From Campylobacter concisus (GTDB taxonomy: Bacteria > Campylobacterota > Campylobacteria > Campylobacterales > Campylobacteraceae), in contig NZ_CP021642.1 of NCBI RefSeq assembly GCF_003048375.1, forward strand, positions 806,001-870,000: a stretch of 64,000 nucleotides of DNA. Direction: 5' to 3'. The notes beneath the pieces were generated by a model, which did not search any database, was not told the origin of the DNA, and saw only the letters and a program-made list of their open reading frames with translations. This document shows positions 36,889 to 44,865 of this stretch, piece by piece. Both the position numbers and the translations under genes were made by a program. Position 1 is the first letter of the stretch. Every line of letters starts with the position of its first letter.

Positions 36889-38129
36889 TGCCAAGATCTT
36901 CTATATTTATCACGATAACGTTTATCTTTGGACTTGCGCTCGTTTCGATATTTCTAGCCTTTTTGTGGCTCATGGGCTTTGACAAGCAAAACTACACAAG
37001 AGAGCTAAATAACAAATACTCAAACGTCGCTAGGACAAATTTGCTCTACATGGGTGGCATCATAAACAAAGCCCAGTATGACCGTCAGCTCTCAAACATC
37101 GACATGCCAGAGATCACCGCCAAAAATGAAAAAGAAGAAATTTTAAAAAATGCAGCCGTTTTAGAAGAAATTTCAAGTGATCTTGGATCAAGTGCTATCT
37201 TGCTTTATGATAAGCATCACTACCTAAAGATCGAGCATTTAGACGAGCTAAAGCTTTTGATGGATAAGGAATTTCAGCCATATAGATACGAGGTGATAAA
37301 GGCTGTGTTTGCCGTAGTTGCGGTCATTTTGCTGGCTGCTTATATATTTGTCATCTATAAGATAAAACCGCTTAGAAAGCTAAAGCGTCAGATCGTGAAA
37401 TTTGCAAATGGCGAGCTTGACGGCGTGCAAAATGTCGGCAACGGCAAGGATGAAATTTCTGAAGTTTCAGAGGCATTTTATGAGGCTGTTTGTCAGATCA
37501 AAGCACTAAATGACTCAAGGCATCTTTTCTTAAGAAATATCATGCACGAGCTAAAAACGCCTATCACAAAGGGGCTAATCGCCGCTCAAATGATAGAAAA
37601 AAGCAAAAATCAAGAGAGGCTAATCTCTGTCTTTCACAAGCTTGAAAATTTAATAAACGAGCTTGCAGCGATCGAGCAGATCACTTCAAAGATAGGACTT
37701 ACCAATAAAACGCCTTGTCTTATGAGAGATCTCATTGATGAGGCTATCGATATAGCGATGATTGAAAAGGAGCATGTTGGCATCAGCGAGCTTGATGAGG
37801 TTAGGGTGATGGTTGATTTTAAGCTATTTTCAGTCGCTATAAAAAATATGATAGATAATGGCATAAAGTACTCAACCGATAAGCACGTAAATATCATGGT
37901 TAGCAAGGATCATATGAAATTTATAACCCAAGGCGAGAAGCTAAAAAATGACCTTGACTTTTACATCCAGCCATTTATAAAAGGCGAGGATGCGCAAAAG
38001 AGCTTTGGTCTAGGTTTATATATAGTTAGCAATATCCTTGAGGCCCATGGGCTAAAATTTGGCTACGAATACAAAAACGGAATGAATGTCTTTGTTTTTG
38101 AGAATTTACAAGATATAATAGCGGCTTAA
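36888..38129 (+). CDS. cprS: sensor histidine kinase, CprS-like
   Basis: A 413-residue membrane kinase. Membrane helices at about 6-30 and 137-158 frame a periplasmic sensor of about 105 residues. A HAMP-like linker is followed by the H box IMHELKTPIT with His220, the N box KNMIDNGIKYS and the G box SFGLGLYIVSN. The D/F region is short, as in ArsS/CprS-type epsilonproteobacterial kinases. I use the ATG at 36888, which overlaps the regulator's TGA by one base; a TTG immediately before it is the alternative. Confidence 0.85.
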   Translation: MPRSSIFITITFIFGLALVSIFLAFLWLMGFDKQNYTRELNNKYSNVARTNLLYMGGIINKAQYDRQLSNIDMPEITAKNEKEEILKNAAVLEEISSDLGSSAILLYDKHHYLKIEHLDELKLLMDKEFQPYRYEVIKAVFAVVAVILLAAYIFVIYKIKPLRKLKRQIVKFANGELDGVQNVGNGKDEISEVSEAFYEAVCQIKALNDSRHLFLRNIMHELKTPITKGLIAAQMIEKSKNQERLISVFHKLENLINELAAIEQITSKIGLTNKTPCLMRDLIDEAIDIAMIEKEHVGISELDEVRVMVDFKLFSVAIKNMIDNGIKYSTDKHVNIMVSKDHMKFITQGEKLKNDLDFYIQPFIKGEDAQKSFGLGLYIVSNILEAHGLKFGYEYKNGMNVFVFENLQDIIAA

Positions 38130-38160
38130 AATAAAAACCGTAAATAAAGGGAGTGAAAAA

Positions 38161-38598
38161 ATGGCGGCAAAAATCTTCTCAGCAGTTGATCTTTTATCAA
38201 TAATCGATCTTGAGATAGCAATAATCAAACGCTACAAAAACGTAAAGGACTATGCGAAAAATTTATCTTTGATATATTTTTCTTTACCAAACAGCAAAGA
38301 GTACGGCGAAATTTTTGAGAAAATTTTAAGACAAACTGACGTCGTTATAAGAGAAAATGAGCACTATGTAGTCGTGCTTCACGGCACAAACGAGAGAGGC
38401 GCTAGCGAGCTACTAACTGGCATACAAGAGTTTTTAAACGCTGAGCCAGTCGATCTTGTAGTGAGCTATCCAAGAGACGGCAAAGACGCAAAAGAGCTTA
38501 CTATCAAGCTACAAGATGAGATCAAGGACAACTACGGTGTTTTACTAGAAATGCTAGTAAATAACGACAAATTTGAAGTTTTTGAAGATATCGTTTGA
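38161..38598 (+). CDS. conserved protein, possible degenerate GGDEF-like fold
   Basis: I do not recognise a named family. The 145-residue soluble protein has the segment LSLIYFSLPNSKEYGEIFEKILRQ and then DVVIRENEHYVVVLHGT. The order of strands and the placing of 'RQTDVV' before 'EHYVVVL' resemble the second half of a GGDEF domain, but the GG(D/E)EF signature is absent. It follows the sensor kinase by 31 bases with GGAG before the ATG. The DNA may link it to CprRS signalling; this is inference. Confidence 0.6.
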   Translation: MAAKIFSAVDLLSIIDLEIAIIKRYKNVKDYAKNLSLIYFSLPNSKEYGEIFEKILRQTDVVIRENEHYVVVLHGTNERGASELLTGIQEFLNAEPVDLVVSYPRDGKDAKELTIKLQDEIKDNYGVLLEMLVNNDKFEVFEDIV

Positions 38599-38616
38599 TC
38601 TAAATTTGGAGGATGA

Positions 38617-40059
38617 TTGGAGAATTTACTACTATTTTTTGCAGTTTTACTGATAGTTAGCATTTTATTTAGCAAAATCTCTGATAAATTTGGAATTCCT
38701 TCTTTAATAATATTTCTAGGCGTTGGCATGCTAGCTGGCTCAGATGGCTTGCTGGGCGTAAATTTTGATGATCAAATGATCGCTCAAAATGTCGGCATGC
38801 TAGCACTTATTTTTATACTTTATGCTGGTGGGCTAGATACTGATTTTGCAGCGATTAAACCTATCTTTGGTAGAGGTTTAGCACTTGCTACACTTGGTGT
38901 TTTCTTAACTGCGCTAGCCATCGCTCCAGTTGCAAAATATCTGCTTGATTTTACCTGGGCGGAGGCCTTTTTGCTAGGCTCCATTATCTCTTCGACAGAC
39001 GCAGCAGCGGTATTTGCCATACTAAGAGCTAAGAAAATTTCACTTAGAAATAGCATTGCGCCATTGCTTGAACTTGAATCTGGCTCAAACGATCCAATGG
39101 CGATATTTCTAACTATGACGATCATTCAAATGATCTCACTAAATAGCACTCCAAGTGCGTCAGAGTGGGCGATCACACTTGTTAAGCAGTTTGGCATAGG
39201 TATCGCTATGGGCTATTTATTTGGCGTTGCTTTGCCAGCCATCTTTAATAGACTTCGCCTAAAAAGCTGGGGCCTTTATCCAGTTTTTTCTATCGCTTGG
39301 ATATTGCTTTTATATACGCTTTGCTTTAAAATCGGTGGCAATGGCTATTTGGCTGTTTATATTGCTGGAATTTTTATAAATAAAAAAGAGTTTTCTCACA
39401 AGAAAAATTTAGTCGGTTTTCACGACGGTATCGCTTGGACGATGCAAATAGTTGTCTTTTTAACACTTGGCCTTTTGGTAAATCCATCACAACTTCCTGC
39501 AACTGCGCTGTTAGCGCTTGTTTTGGCCTTGTGGCTTATGTTTTTTGCAAGACCACTTGGTGTTTTTGCATCGCTTGCATTTTCAAAATTTAAGATAAAT
39601 GAGCAAATTTTTATCTCTTGGGTTGGACTAAGAGGTGTTGTGCCAGTTGTGCTAGCTACCTATGTTTATGTCGATGGCGTACGTGATGCGGATATGATTT
39701 TTAACATTATATTTTTTATGGTTTTGATTTCGATTTTGATACAGGGCATGTCGCTTGGCTTTGCAGCTGATAAATTTAAGGTTAAAGAGAGTGAGCAAGA
39801 GGATGTTAAGGCAGTAGAAAACTCTCCGATCTTAAGCTATACGCTTCGCCAGCACACCATCCACCATGGCTCAAAACTAATTGGCAAAGATTTGGCTCAG
39901 CTTGAGCTTCCAACTGAGTTTTTAATAATCCTAATAAAGCGTAAAAACGAATATCAAAAGCCAACTGGCTCAACAATCTTTGAAGAAAATGATCTGTTGT
40001 TGATACAATGCGAAAATCAAGTGCTTTATCAAGATACGATTAAGTATTTGACCTATTAA
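38617..40059 (+). CDS. NhaP2/CvrA-type potassium/proton antiporter
   Basis: A 480-residue CPA1-type antiporter. About 12 membrane helices precede residue 390. ISSTDAAAVFAIL and ELESGSNDPMAIFLT are the family motifs, with the exchange aspartate in GSNDP. A C-terminal TrkA-C-like domain follows (SKLIGKDLAQLELP), usual for NhaP2/CvrA potassium exporters. The start is a TTG four bases after GGAGG; no in-frame ATG is nearby. It is the second cation exchanger in 9 kb, after KefB. Confidence 0.85.
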   Translation: MENLLLFFAVLLIVSILFSKISDKFGIPSLIIFLGVGMLAGSDGLLGVNFDDQMIAQNVGMLALIFILYAGGLDTDFAAIKPIFGRGLALATLGVFLTALAIAPVAKYLLDFTWAEAFLLGSIISSTDAAAVFAILRAKKISLRNSIAPLLELESGSNDPMAIFLTMTIIQMISLNSTPSASEWAITLVKQFGIGIAMGYLFGVALPAIFNRLRLKSWGLYPVFSIAWILLLYTLCFKIGGNGYLAVYIAGIFINKKEFSHKKNLVGFHDGIAWTMQIVVFLTLGLLVNPSQLPATALLALVLALWLMFFARPLGVFASLAFSKFKINEQIFISWVGLRGVVPVVLATYVYVDGVRDADMIFNIIFFMVLISILIQGMSLGFAADKFKVKESEQEDVKAVENSPILSYTLRQHTIHHGSKLIGKDLAQLELPTEFLIILIKRKNEYQKPTGSTIFEENDLLLIQCENQVLYQDTIKYLTY

Positions 40060-40091
40060 AATTTGATAAAACTTGCCACATTTCATTTCTC

Positions 40092-40213
40092 TTTGTAAAT
40101 TTTAAAACTTTACTCGCTTGCCTTAGCAGGCTACTAAATTTAGGCTACACTTCGTTTAGTACTAAATTTAGAGCCGTGATATGCTCGCTCATAAATTTTA
40201 AAATTTGCCAGAG
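40092..40213. repeat. 122-bp palindromic repeat, copy A
   Basis: Outer arms GTAAATTTTAAAAC and ATAAATTTTAAAATTTG enclose inner arms GGCTACTAAATTTAG and CTAAATTTAGAGCC. Copy B has the same length, order of arms, ACTCGC/CTCGCTCAT words and AAATTTGCYAGAG end. The palindrome could fold as one long hairpin in RNA or single-stranded DNA. Confidence 0.7.
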
Positions 40214-40411
40214 TTTTTAGCCGCATGTGGCACGATAGTGCTATCGCATGCACTTCTAACGTGCGAGGGGTTTGGGGGATTTAAAAAGGTGGATAAGAGG
40301 ACGGCTTTGCTTCGCAAGCTCGCAACTGCAAGCAGACCGTAACTCGAGTCCCCTTGTCTCCCTTTTGGATAATTTGAATAAAAAGAAATTTATAAATTTA
40401 ATCAAACTGTC

Positions 40412-40533
40412 TTTGCAAATTTTAAAATTCCATTCACTCGCAAGAGTTGGCTACTGATTTTAGGTCTCGCAAAGCTTGCCACTAAAATCAGAGCCGAAAT
40501 TACTCGCTCATGGAATTTTAAAATTTGCTAGAG
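40412..40533. repeat. 122-bp palindromic repeat, copy B
   Basis: The outer 18-base arms CAAATTTTAAAATTCCAT and ATGGAATTTTAAAATTTG are perfectly complementary. The inner arms GGCTACTGATTTTAG and CTAAAATCAGAGCC differ by one inserted base. The start is 320 bases after that of copy A. Compensating changes between the copies (AAATTTAG against GATTTTAG on both sides) show that the stem has been kept. Confidence 0.75.
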
Positions 40534-40676
40534 CTTCATATATACAAAATTACCTACTCAAATTTGACTTCACTAACCGCTTAGCTTAAATTTTTAGAGC
40601 CAAAACAAATCCGTTCAGTATCATTTTATTTTGCTTTTTATAAAATCACCAAAGCACTAGCAAAATGGGAGGCAAA

Positions 40677-40856
40677 ATGCTTGATGATATCATCCTTGCT
40701 GTCTTAGTATATTTCGCAACATTCTTATTTATGTTTTTTATACTCGCCTTTTTTGCATTTTGGTATATAAGCGTGCCGCTACTTGTCATCTATATCGTTA
40801 TAAAATTTATAAGGCATGCAAAAGAGTGCGAGAGGATATGCGGCAAGCTTGAGTAA
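40677..40856 (+). CDS. small hydrophobic membrane protein
   Basis: Fifty-nine residues, of which about 40 are hydrophobic (two close helices, from 4 to 46), ending in a charged tail with HAKECERICGKLE. GGGAGG lies four bases before the ATG at 40677. An ATG at 40665 would place its own codons over that site, so I reject it. The family is unknown. The gene is isolated between the repeat region and a convergent metabolic gene. Confidence 0.55.
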   Translation: MLDDIILAVLVYFATFLFMFFILAFFAFWYISVPLLVIYIVIKFIRHAKECERICGKLE

Positions 40857-40864
40857 ATTTTAAA

Positions 40865-40889
40865 TTTCTAGCCCAAAATGAGCTAGAAA
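40865..40889. terminator. hairpin between convergent genes
   Basis: TTTCTAGC and GCTAGAAA form a perfect eight-base stem with a nine-base loop, between the small membrane gene and the convergent sulfhydrylase gene. Confidence 0.6.
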
Positions 40890-40902
40890 AAAATAGAAAA
40901 TT

Positions 40903-42174
40903 CTATTCTAAGGCTTGAGCCAGATCAGCTATCAGATCCTCGGCATTTTCAAGACCTATACTAACTCTTATCAGCTCTTTTGTGATGCCAGCTTTGATGA
41001 GTTCTTCGCTGCTTAGCTGCTGGTGAGTTGTCGAGGCTGGGTGTGTGATGAGTGACTTTGTATCGCCGATATTTACTACGATCTTAAAGAGTTTTACGCG
41101 CTCTAGCATCTTTTTTGCGCGCTCAAAGCTATCAGTCTCAAAGCAAAAAAGTCCATTTGCCATGCCATCTTTAAAGTATTTTTGCGCCTTTGCGTGATCT
41201 ACGTTGTCGGCAAGCCCTGGGTATGCCACACTTTTTATATGTTTGTGAGAGTTTAGAAATTTAGCCACTTTTAGCGCGTTTTGCGAGTGTCTTTCAACCC
41301 TAACAGCAAGCGTTTCAAGCCCTTGTATGAGCTGCCAAGAGTTAAACGGAGATATCACAGCGCCGATGTCGCGCACGATAGCAAGCCTCATTCTTAGCGT
41401 GTAGATATCAAAACGATCCGTCATATCAGCATAGACGATGTCGTGATAGCTCGCATCTGGCACGTTAAAGTGCTCATATCTCTTGTTGCCTTTTAGTTTT
41501 TCGTTTAGGTGATTTGCACTTACAACCACGCCTGCTAGACTAAGGCCCTGACCGCTCATATATTTGCTAGCGCTATGCACGCAAACATCGACACCGTGGC
41601 GAAGTGGCTGAAAGATGATAGGTGTTGGCACTGTGTTATCAGTGATGCTGATAATGCCATATTTGTTTGCGATTTCTACGATTTTCTCGATATTTGGGAT
41701 AGAAATTTGCGGATTTGAAAGCGTTTCAAAAAATATAGCCCTAGTTTTTTCGTCTATCAAGCCCTCCAGATCATCAGCAGTGTCGCTGTCAAAAACTCTA
41801 GCCTCTATGCCAAATCTTTTTAGCGTGTGCGTAAAAAGCACTGTTGTGCCGCCATAAATTTTCTTAGCGATGATGATATTATCGCCTGCTTGGGCTAAAT
41901 TTATGATGCTGTAAAACAAAGCTGACTGACCGCTTGCCGTCGCTATCGCAGCGGCTCCGCCCTCAAGTGCGGCGACCCTTTTTTCAAAGATATCTGTCGT
42001 TGGGTTGCTAAGTCTTGTGTAGATGTAGCCGTTATCTTTTAGATCAAACCTAGCAGCTGCTGTCTCGGCACTTCCAAAGTCATAAGCTGTGCTTTGAAAA
42101 ATAGGCACAGCCATCGTGCCAAAGCCCTCGTTTGTATCGTAGCCTACGTGGATCGCAGCGGTTTCTTGCCTCAT
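40903..42174 (-). CDS. metY: O-acetylhomoserine sulfhydrylase (MetY-type)
   Basis: A 423-residue Cys/Met-metabolism PLP enzyme. The Schiff-base lysine is Lys204 in HSASKYMSGQG; YTRLSNPTTDIFEKR and ATASGQSALFYSI are family motifs. It makes homocysteine from O-acetylhomoserine and sulfide, giving direct sulfhydrylation for methionine synthesis. The length and the insert around 225-260 fit MetY rather than MetB. It appears monocistronic. Confidence 0.92.
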   Translation of the reverse strand: MRQETAAIHVGYDTNEGFGTMAVPIFQSTAYDFGSAETAAARFDLKDNGYIYTRLSNPTTDIFEKRVAALEGGAAAIATASGQSALFYSIINLAQAGDNIIIAKKIYGGTTVLFTHTLKRFGIEARVFDSDTADDLEGLIDEKTRAIFFETLSNPQISIPNIEKIVEIANKYGIISITDNTVPTPIIFQPLRHGVDVCVHSASKYMSGQGLSLAGVVVSANHLNEKLKGNKRYEHFNVPDASYHDIVYADMTDRFDIYTLRMRLAIVRDIGAVISPFNSWQLIQGLETLAVRVERHSQNALKVAKFLNSHKHIKSVAYPGLADNVDHAKAQKYFKDGMANGLFCFETDSFERAKKMLERVKLFKIVVNIGDTKSLITHPASTTHQQLSSEELIKAGITKELIRVSIGLENAEDLIADLAQALE

Positions 42175-42254
42175 TTTTGCTCCTTGTTTAAGTAATTTTG
42201 GCGTAAATTATACATTAGCAAAGCCAAAATTTAGGGGATAAAATCAAATTTTGA

Positions 42255-42260
42255 TATAAT
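42255..42260 (+). promoter_or_regulatory. TATAAT -10 box of the gene at 42282
   Basis: A perfect TATAAT would start transcription near 42267. That rules out the upstream TTG at 42261 as the start codon and supports the TTG at 42282. Confidence 0.6.
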
Positions 42261-42281
42261 TTGCCAAAAAAAAGGAAAAAT

Positions 42282-42614
42282 TTGAACCAAGTCACGGACA
42301 AATTTAAGCGTGTAAAATATCTTCGTGCGCTAGAAAAATTTGCAAAATCAGCGATAAACGGGCTAAAAAGAGATGACTTTGACGAGACTGAATTTCGCCA
42401 AAGAGTGGAGAAAAACGCGAAAGTCATCGAAAAAGTCGAAGCTGTTTATCTTGACCAGCCATACTCAAAGGCGCTAGAAAATTTTATAAATTTGCTTATC
42501 AAAAACGCCCAAAAAGAGGAGCTTTTAAAGGCGGCAAATCTACTTGATAAGCTAAAAAATCAAAAGACATATAAGAAAGAAAAACATAAAAATAAATTTA
42601 AGGATGAGGATTGA
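42282..42614 (+). CDS. small basic helical protein of unknown function
   Basis: I do not recognise the family. The 110-residue protein is lysine-rich and almost all helical by eye, and ends in KTYKKEKHKNKFKDED. The start is the TTG at 42282, which has AAAGGA six bases upstream; transcription from the TATAAT at 42255 would exclude the TTG at 42261. The end overlaps the HAD phosphatase start by four bases. Basicity suggests nucleic acid or ribosome binding, but this is inference. Confidence 0.65.
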   Translation: MNQVTDKFKRVKYLRALEKFAKSAINGLKRDDFDETEFRQRVEKNAKVIEKVEAVYLDQPYSKALENFINLLIKNAQKEELLKAANLLDKLKNQKTYKKEKHKNKFKDED

Positions 42615-43234
42615 AAGTAGTTATTTTTGATATGGATGGCACGGTGATCGATAGTGGCGAGGCGATATATAAGACGGTAAATGAAGTAAGAGATGAGCTA
42701 AATTTGCCGCCACTTGAAAAAGAATTTATCATAAAAGCGATCAACGAGCCAGGTAGAAATTTGGCCCTTGAGTTTTATGGCATCGACACGCCAAGCAGGA
42801 GCTTAAAAGAGGGTTTTGAAGAGAAATTTAAGAAATTTTACGATGAGTGTGCGACTACCTATGAGGGTGTAAAAGAGCTTTTGCAAAAGTGCAAAGAGGC
42901 TCACTATAAGGTCGTTTTGGCAAGCAACGCACCGCACGATACGCTAGAGAAAATTTTAAAGAAAAATGAAATTTACGAGCTATTTGACGAGGTCATCGGC
43001 GCTAGCAAGGAGATACCGCAAAAGCCTGATCCTGTGATGCTTCACCTAGCTGTTAGTAGAACTAAAGCTAACAAGGCGATCTTTATAGGAGATAGCCTAA
43101 AAGACGAACTGGCCGCCAAAAACGCAAATATGCCATATGTACAAGTTTGTTGGGGATTTGGCGAGGAGAGCAAAACAGCCACTTATAACGCCAAAAATGT
43201 TAGCGAGGCTTGGGAGATAATATTAAATTTTTAA
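42611..43234 (+). CDS. HAD-family phosphatase, phosphoglycolate phosphatase-like
   Basis: A 207-residue HAD hydrolase. Motif I is VIFDMDGTV (nucleophile Asp7, acid Asp9), motif II is VVLASNAP, the lysine lies in PQKPDP and motif IV is IFIGDSLKDELAA. The helical cap between residues 15 and 85 is of the Gph/PGMB class. Its substrate may be a small phosphate such as phosphoglycolate. The start is TTG, overlapping the gene before it by four bases. Confidence 0.87.
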   Translation: MKVVIFDMDGTVIDSGEAIYKTVNEVRDELNLPPLEKEFIIKAINEPGRNLALEFYGIDTPSRSLKEGFEEKFKKFYDECATTYEGVKELLQKCKEAHYKVVLASNAPHDTLEKILKKNEIYELFDEVIGASKEIPQKPDPVMLHLAVSRTKANKAIFIGDSLKDELAAKNANMPYVQVCWGFGEESKTATYNAKNVSEAWEIILNF

Positions 43235-43250
43235 CTTAGTTTTAATTGGC

Positions 43251-43256
43251 TATAAT
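43251..43256 (+). promoter_or_regulatory. TATAAT -10 box upstream of the DUF2018-ispB-hemA genes
   Basis: A perfect TATAAT lies 27 bases before the ATG at 43283. The genes from there to ubiD are closely packed, so it may drive a long transcript. Confidence 0.55.
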
Positions 43257-43282
43257 CTTAAGAAATTTTCAAAGAAACAGCG

Positions 43283-43537
43283 ATGATAGATATATTTGAG
43301 GGCAGTGCGAGGGATAAATTTTATGACATTTTGTTTAACGCAAATGCCGTTTTAGTTAAAAACGAGATAGATAAAATTTTTGATAAATTTGTGGCTATGA
43401 GCGAGCTTTGCGAAAAGCATGGCGTTGGCGAAGATGAGATCAGAAATTTTATGGCCTTAGAGCAAGATAAAATTTATAACGGAGTAAATGACCTATATAT
43501 CGAGCTTAGCGGAGAAATTTTAAGCCAAAATGAGTAA
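43283..43537 (+). CDS. DUF2018-like small protein
   Basis: An 84-residue soluble acidic helical protein. I think it belongs to DUF2018, a family restricted to Campylobacter and its relatives, on the basis of size, the IFEGSARDKFYDIL start and position. No function is known. Its stop overlaps the next gene by eight bases. Confidence 0.65.
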   Translation: MIDIFEGSARDKFYDILFNANAVLVKNEIDKIFDKFVAMSELCEKHGVGEDEIRNFMALEQDKIYNGVNDLYIELSGEILSQNE

Positions 43538-43961
43538 GGTTTTTGCGCTCATTGCTTTGCTAGCCGCTCTTGTCTTTGCAAAAGAGCCAAATTTTGACCC
43601 AAACTCGGTGCATACATTTGAGCTTAAAAAAGATGAGTGGGCGCGGGTCTTTATAACTGAAAAGCGAACTCAAAGGGTTGAAACGTTTGACTTTCGTTGG
43701 ACGCTGTTTGATAGTACAAATATCACTGTGCAAAGCTTTTTTAGGCGCTATCCAAGGCAGATGGTCTTTTCGCTAAGACAAGGACAAAACACCTACATGC
43801 AGCGAGTTTTGCCTGATTTTATGATGCCGCCAAACGAGAGCGTGAGCCTTTATATATCATTTATTGATTTTAGGGACAAAAAGGCGCATTTTAGGGTGGC
43901 GCTGCTAGATGAGAGCAAGCGTGTGGATGTGGGTTTTAGAGATCCGCACGAGGATAAATAG
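43530..43961 (+). CDS. exported protein of unknown function upstream of ispB
   Basis: A 143-residue protein with a signal peptide (MSKVFALIALLAALVFA). The mature part, about 125 residues, is beta-rich and aromatic (TFDFRWTLFDSTNI, SFFRRYPRQMVFSLRQGQN). A similar exported gene sits before ispB and hemA in C. jejuni, from memory. I do not recognise a functional family. It overlaps the DUF2018-like gene by eight bases and precedes ispB by 10. Confidence 0.7.
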   Translation: MSKVFALIALLAALVFAKEPNFDPNSVHTFELKKDEWARVFITEKRTQRVETFDFRWTLFDSTNITVQSFFRRYPRQMVFSLRQGQNTYMQRVLPDFMMPPNESVSLYISFIDFRDKKAHFRVALLDESKRVDVGFRDPHEDK

Positions 43962-43971
43962 AAGGATAAAA

Positions 43972-44865
43972 ATGGATAAAATCGATGAAATAATGAGCAA
44001 ATTTATAAGCGAGCTTGGCTACAAAGAGGCGTTTGAGATGTTTTTAAAGATAAGCTCAGGCAAGAAGCTACGCTCAAAACTTCTTTTAAAGATCGCAGGC
44101 GAGAGTGAAATTTCACTTAAGCTTTGCGCTATCATCGAGCTCATCCACCTTGCAAGCTTGCTTCACGACGACGTCATAGACGAGGCAAATATAAGACGTG
44201 GCAAACCAAGCATAAACGCACTTTTTGGCAGTAAAAACTCAGTCATGCTAGGCGACATCCTCTACTCAAAGGCTTATTTTGAGCTTACAAAATTTGATCC
44301 AAGTATCGCAGCTGTCATATCAGACGCGGTCAGCAAACTAAGCATCGGCGAGATGATGGATGTGAAAATGGCTGAAAATTTTAATGAAAACGAGCAAGAA
44401 TACTTAAAAATGATCTACTATAAAACAGCTGTTTTGATAGAAGCTACGGCTATTTGTGGGGCAAAGCTAGCTGGCAAAGATAGCGAGAAATTTGGCATTT
44501 ATGGCAAAAATTTAGGTCTTGCATTTCAGATCGTTGATGATATCTTAGACATCACTCAAGATGAAAAAACGCTTGGCAAACCAGCACTTAACGACTTTGT
44601 CGAGGGCAAAACGACACTTCCTTACATTTATCTTTATAAGAGCCTGGACGAGGCTGGTAGGGCAAAGCTTAGATCGCTTTGGGCAAAGAAGTTAAACGCG
44701 GACGAAATTTTATGGCTAAAAGAAAATTTTGATAAAACTAGCTCACTTAGCAAAGCTATAAGCGAGGCAAAAAGGCTTGGAGCTGAAGCAATAGAAGCGA
44801 TAAGAGAGTATAAAAACGCTGAGCTTGAAGGGATCATAAAAAGCATGATAGATAGGGAATTTTGA
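43972..44865 (+). CDS. ispB: trans-polyprenyl diphosphate synthase (IspB-type)
   Basis: A 297-residue prenyltransferase that makes the isoprenoid side chain of menaquinone. The first aspartate-rich motif is DDVID (66-70) in LLHDDVIDEANIRRG; the second is DDILD (189-193). The ATG at 43972 follows AAGGA at the right distance. An open frame runs upstream to 43909 through the previous gene, but that extension is not conserved. HemA overlaps its stop by one base. Small residues before DDVID suggest a long-chain product. Confidence 0.92.
   Translation: MDKIDEIMSKFISELGYKEAFEMFLKISSGKKLRSKLLLKIAGESEISLKLCAIIELIHLASLLHDDVIDEANIRRGKPSINALFGSKNSVMLGDILYSKAYFELTKFDPSIAAVISDAVSKLSIGEMMDVKMAENFNENEQEYLKMIYYKTAVLIEATAICGAKLAGKDSEKFGIYGKNLGLAFQIVDDILDITQDEKTLGKPALNDFVEGKTTLPYIYLYKSLDEAGRAKLRSLWAKKLNADEILWLKENFDKTSSLSKAISEAKRLGAEAIEAIREYKNAELEGIIKSMIDREF

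Larger units (their letters stand above)
40060..40664. other. gene-free region with palindromic repeats
   Basis: About 600 bases without a credible gene. It holds two 122-base palindromic units (40092-40213 and 40412-40533). Between them is a 198-base spacer with a further long imperfect hairpin (40289-40366, arms around AAGAGGAC and GTCCCCTT). A 61-codon open frame at 40272-40457 crosses repeat arms and is not a gene. Confidence 0.7.

Noticed and set aside
40255-40285. Phase-variable homopolymer tract
   Set aside because: The longest G run is five bases (TTTGGGGGATTT) and is not in a gene; I found no G8 or longer tract in the window.
40300-40370. tRNA-like stretch with CTCGAGTCC
   Set aside because: The T-arm lacks the GTTCRA loop, there is no acceptor stem, and no D or anticodon arm can be drawn.
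40272-40457. 61-codon open frame in the repeat region
   Set aside because: It runs through palindromic arms and a structured spacer, and has no conserved features or start context.
43909-44865. Longer ispB frame starting at 43909
   Set aside because: It would overlap the exported-protein gene by 50 bases and add a leader without conservation; AAGGA precedes the ATG at 43972.
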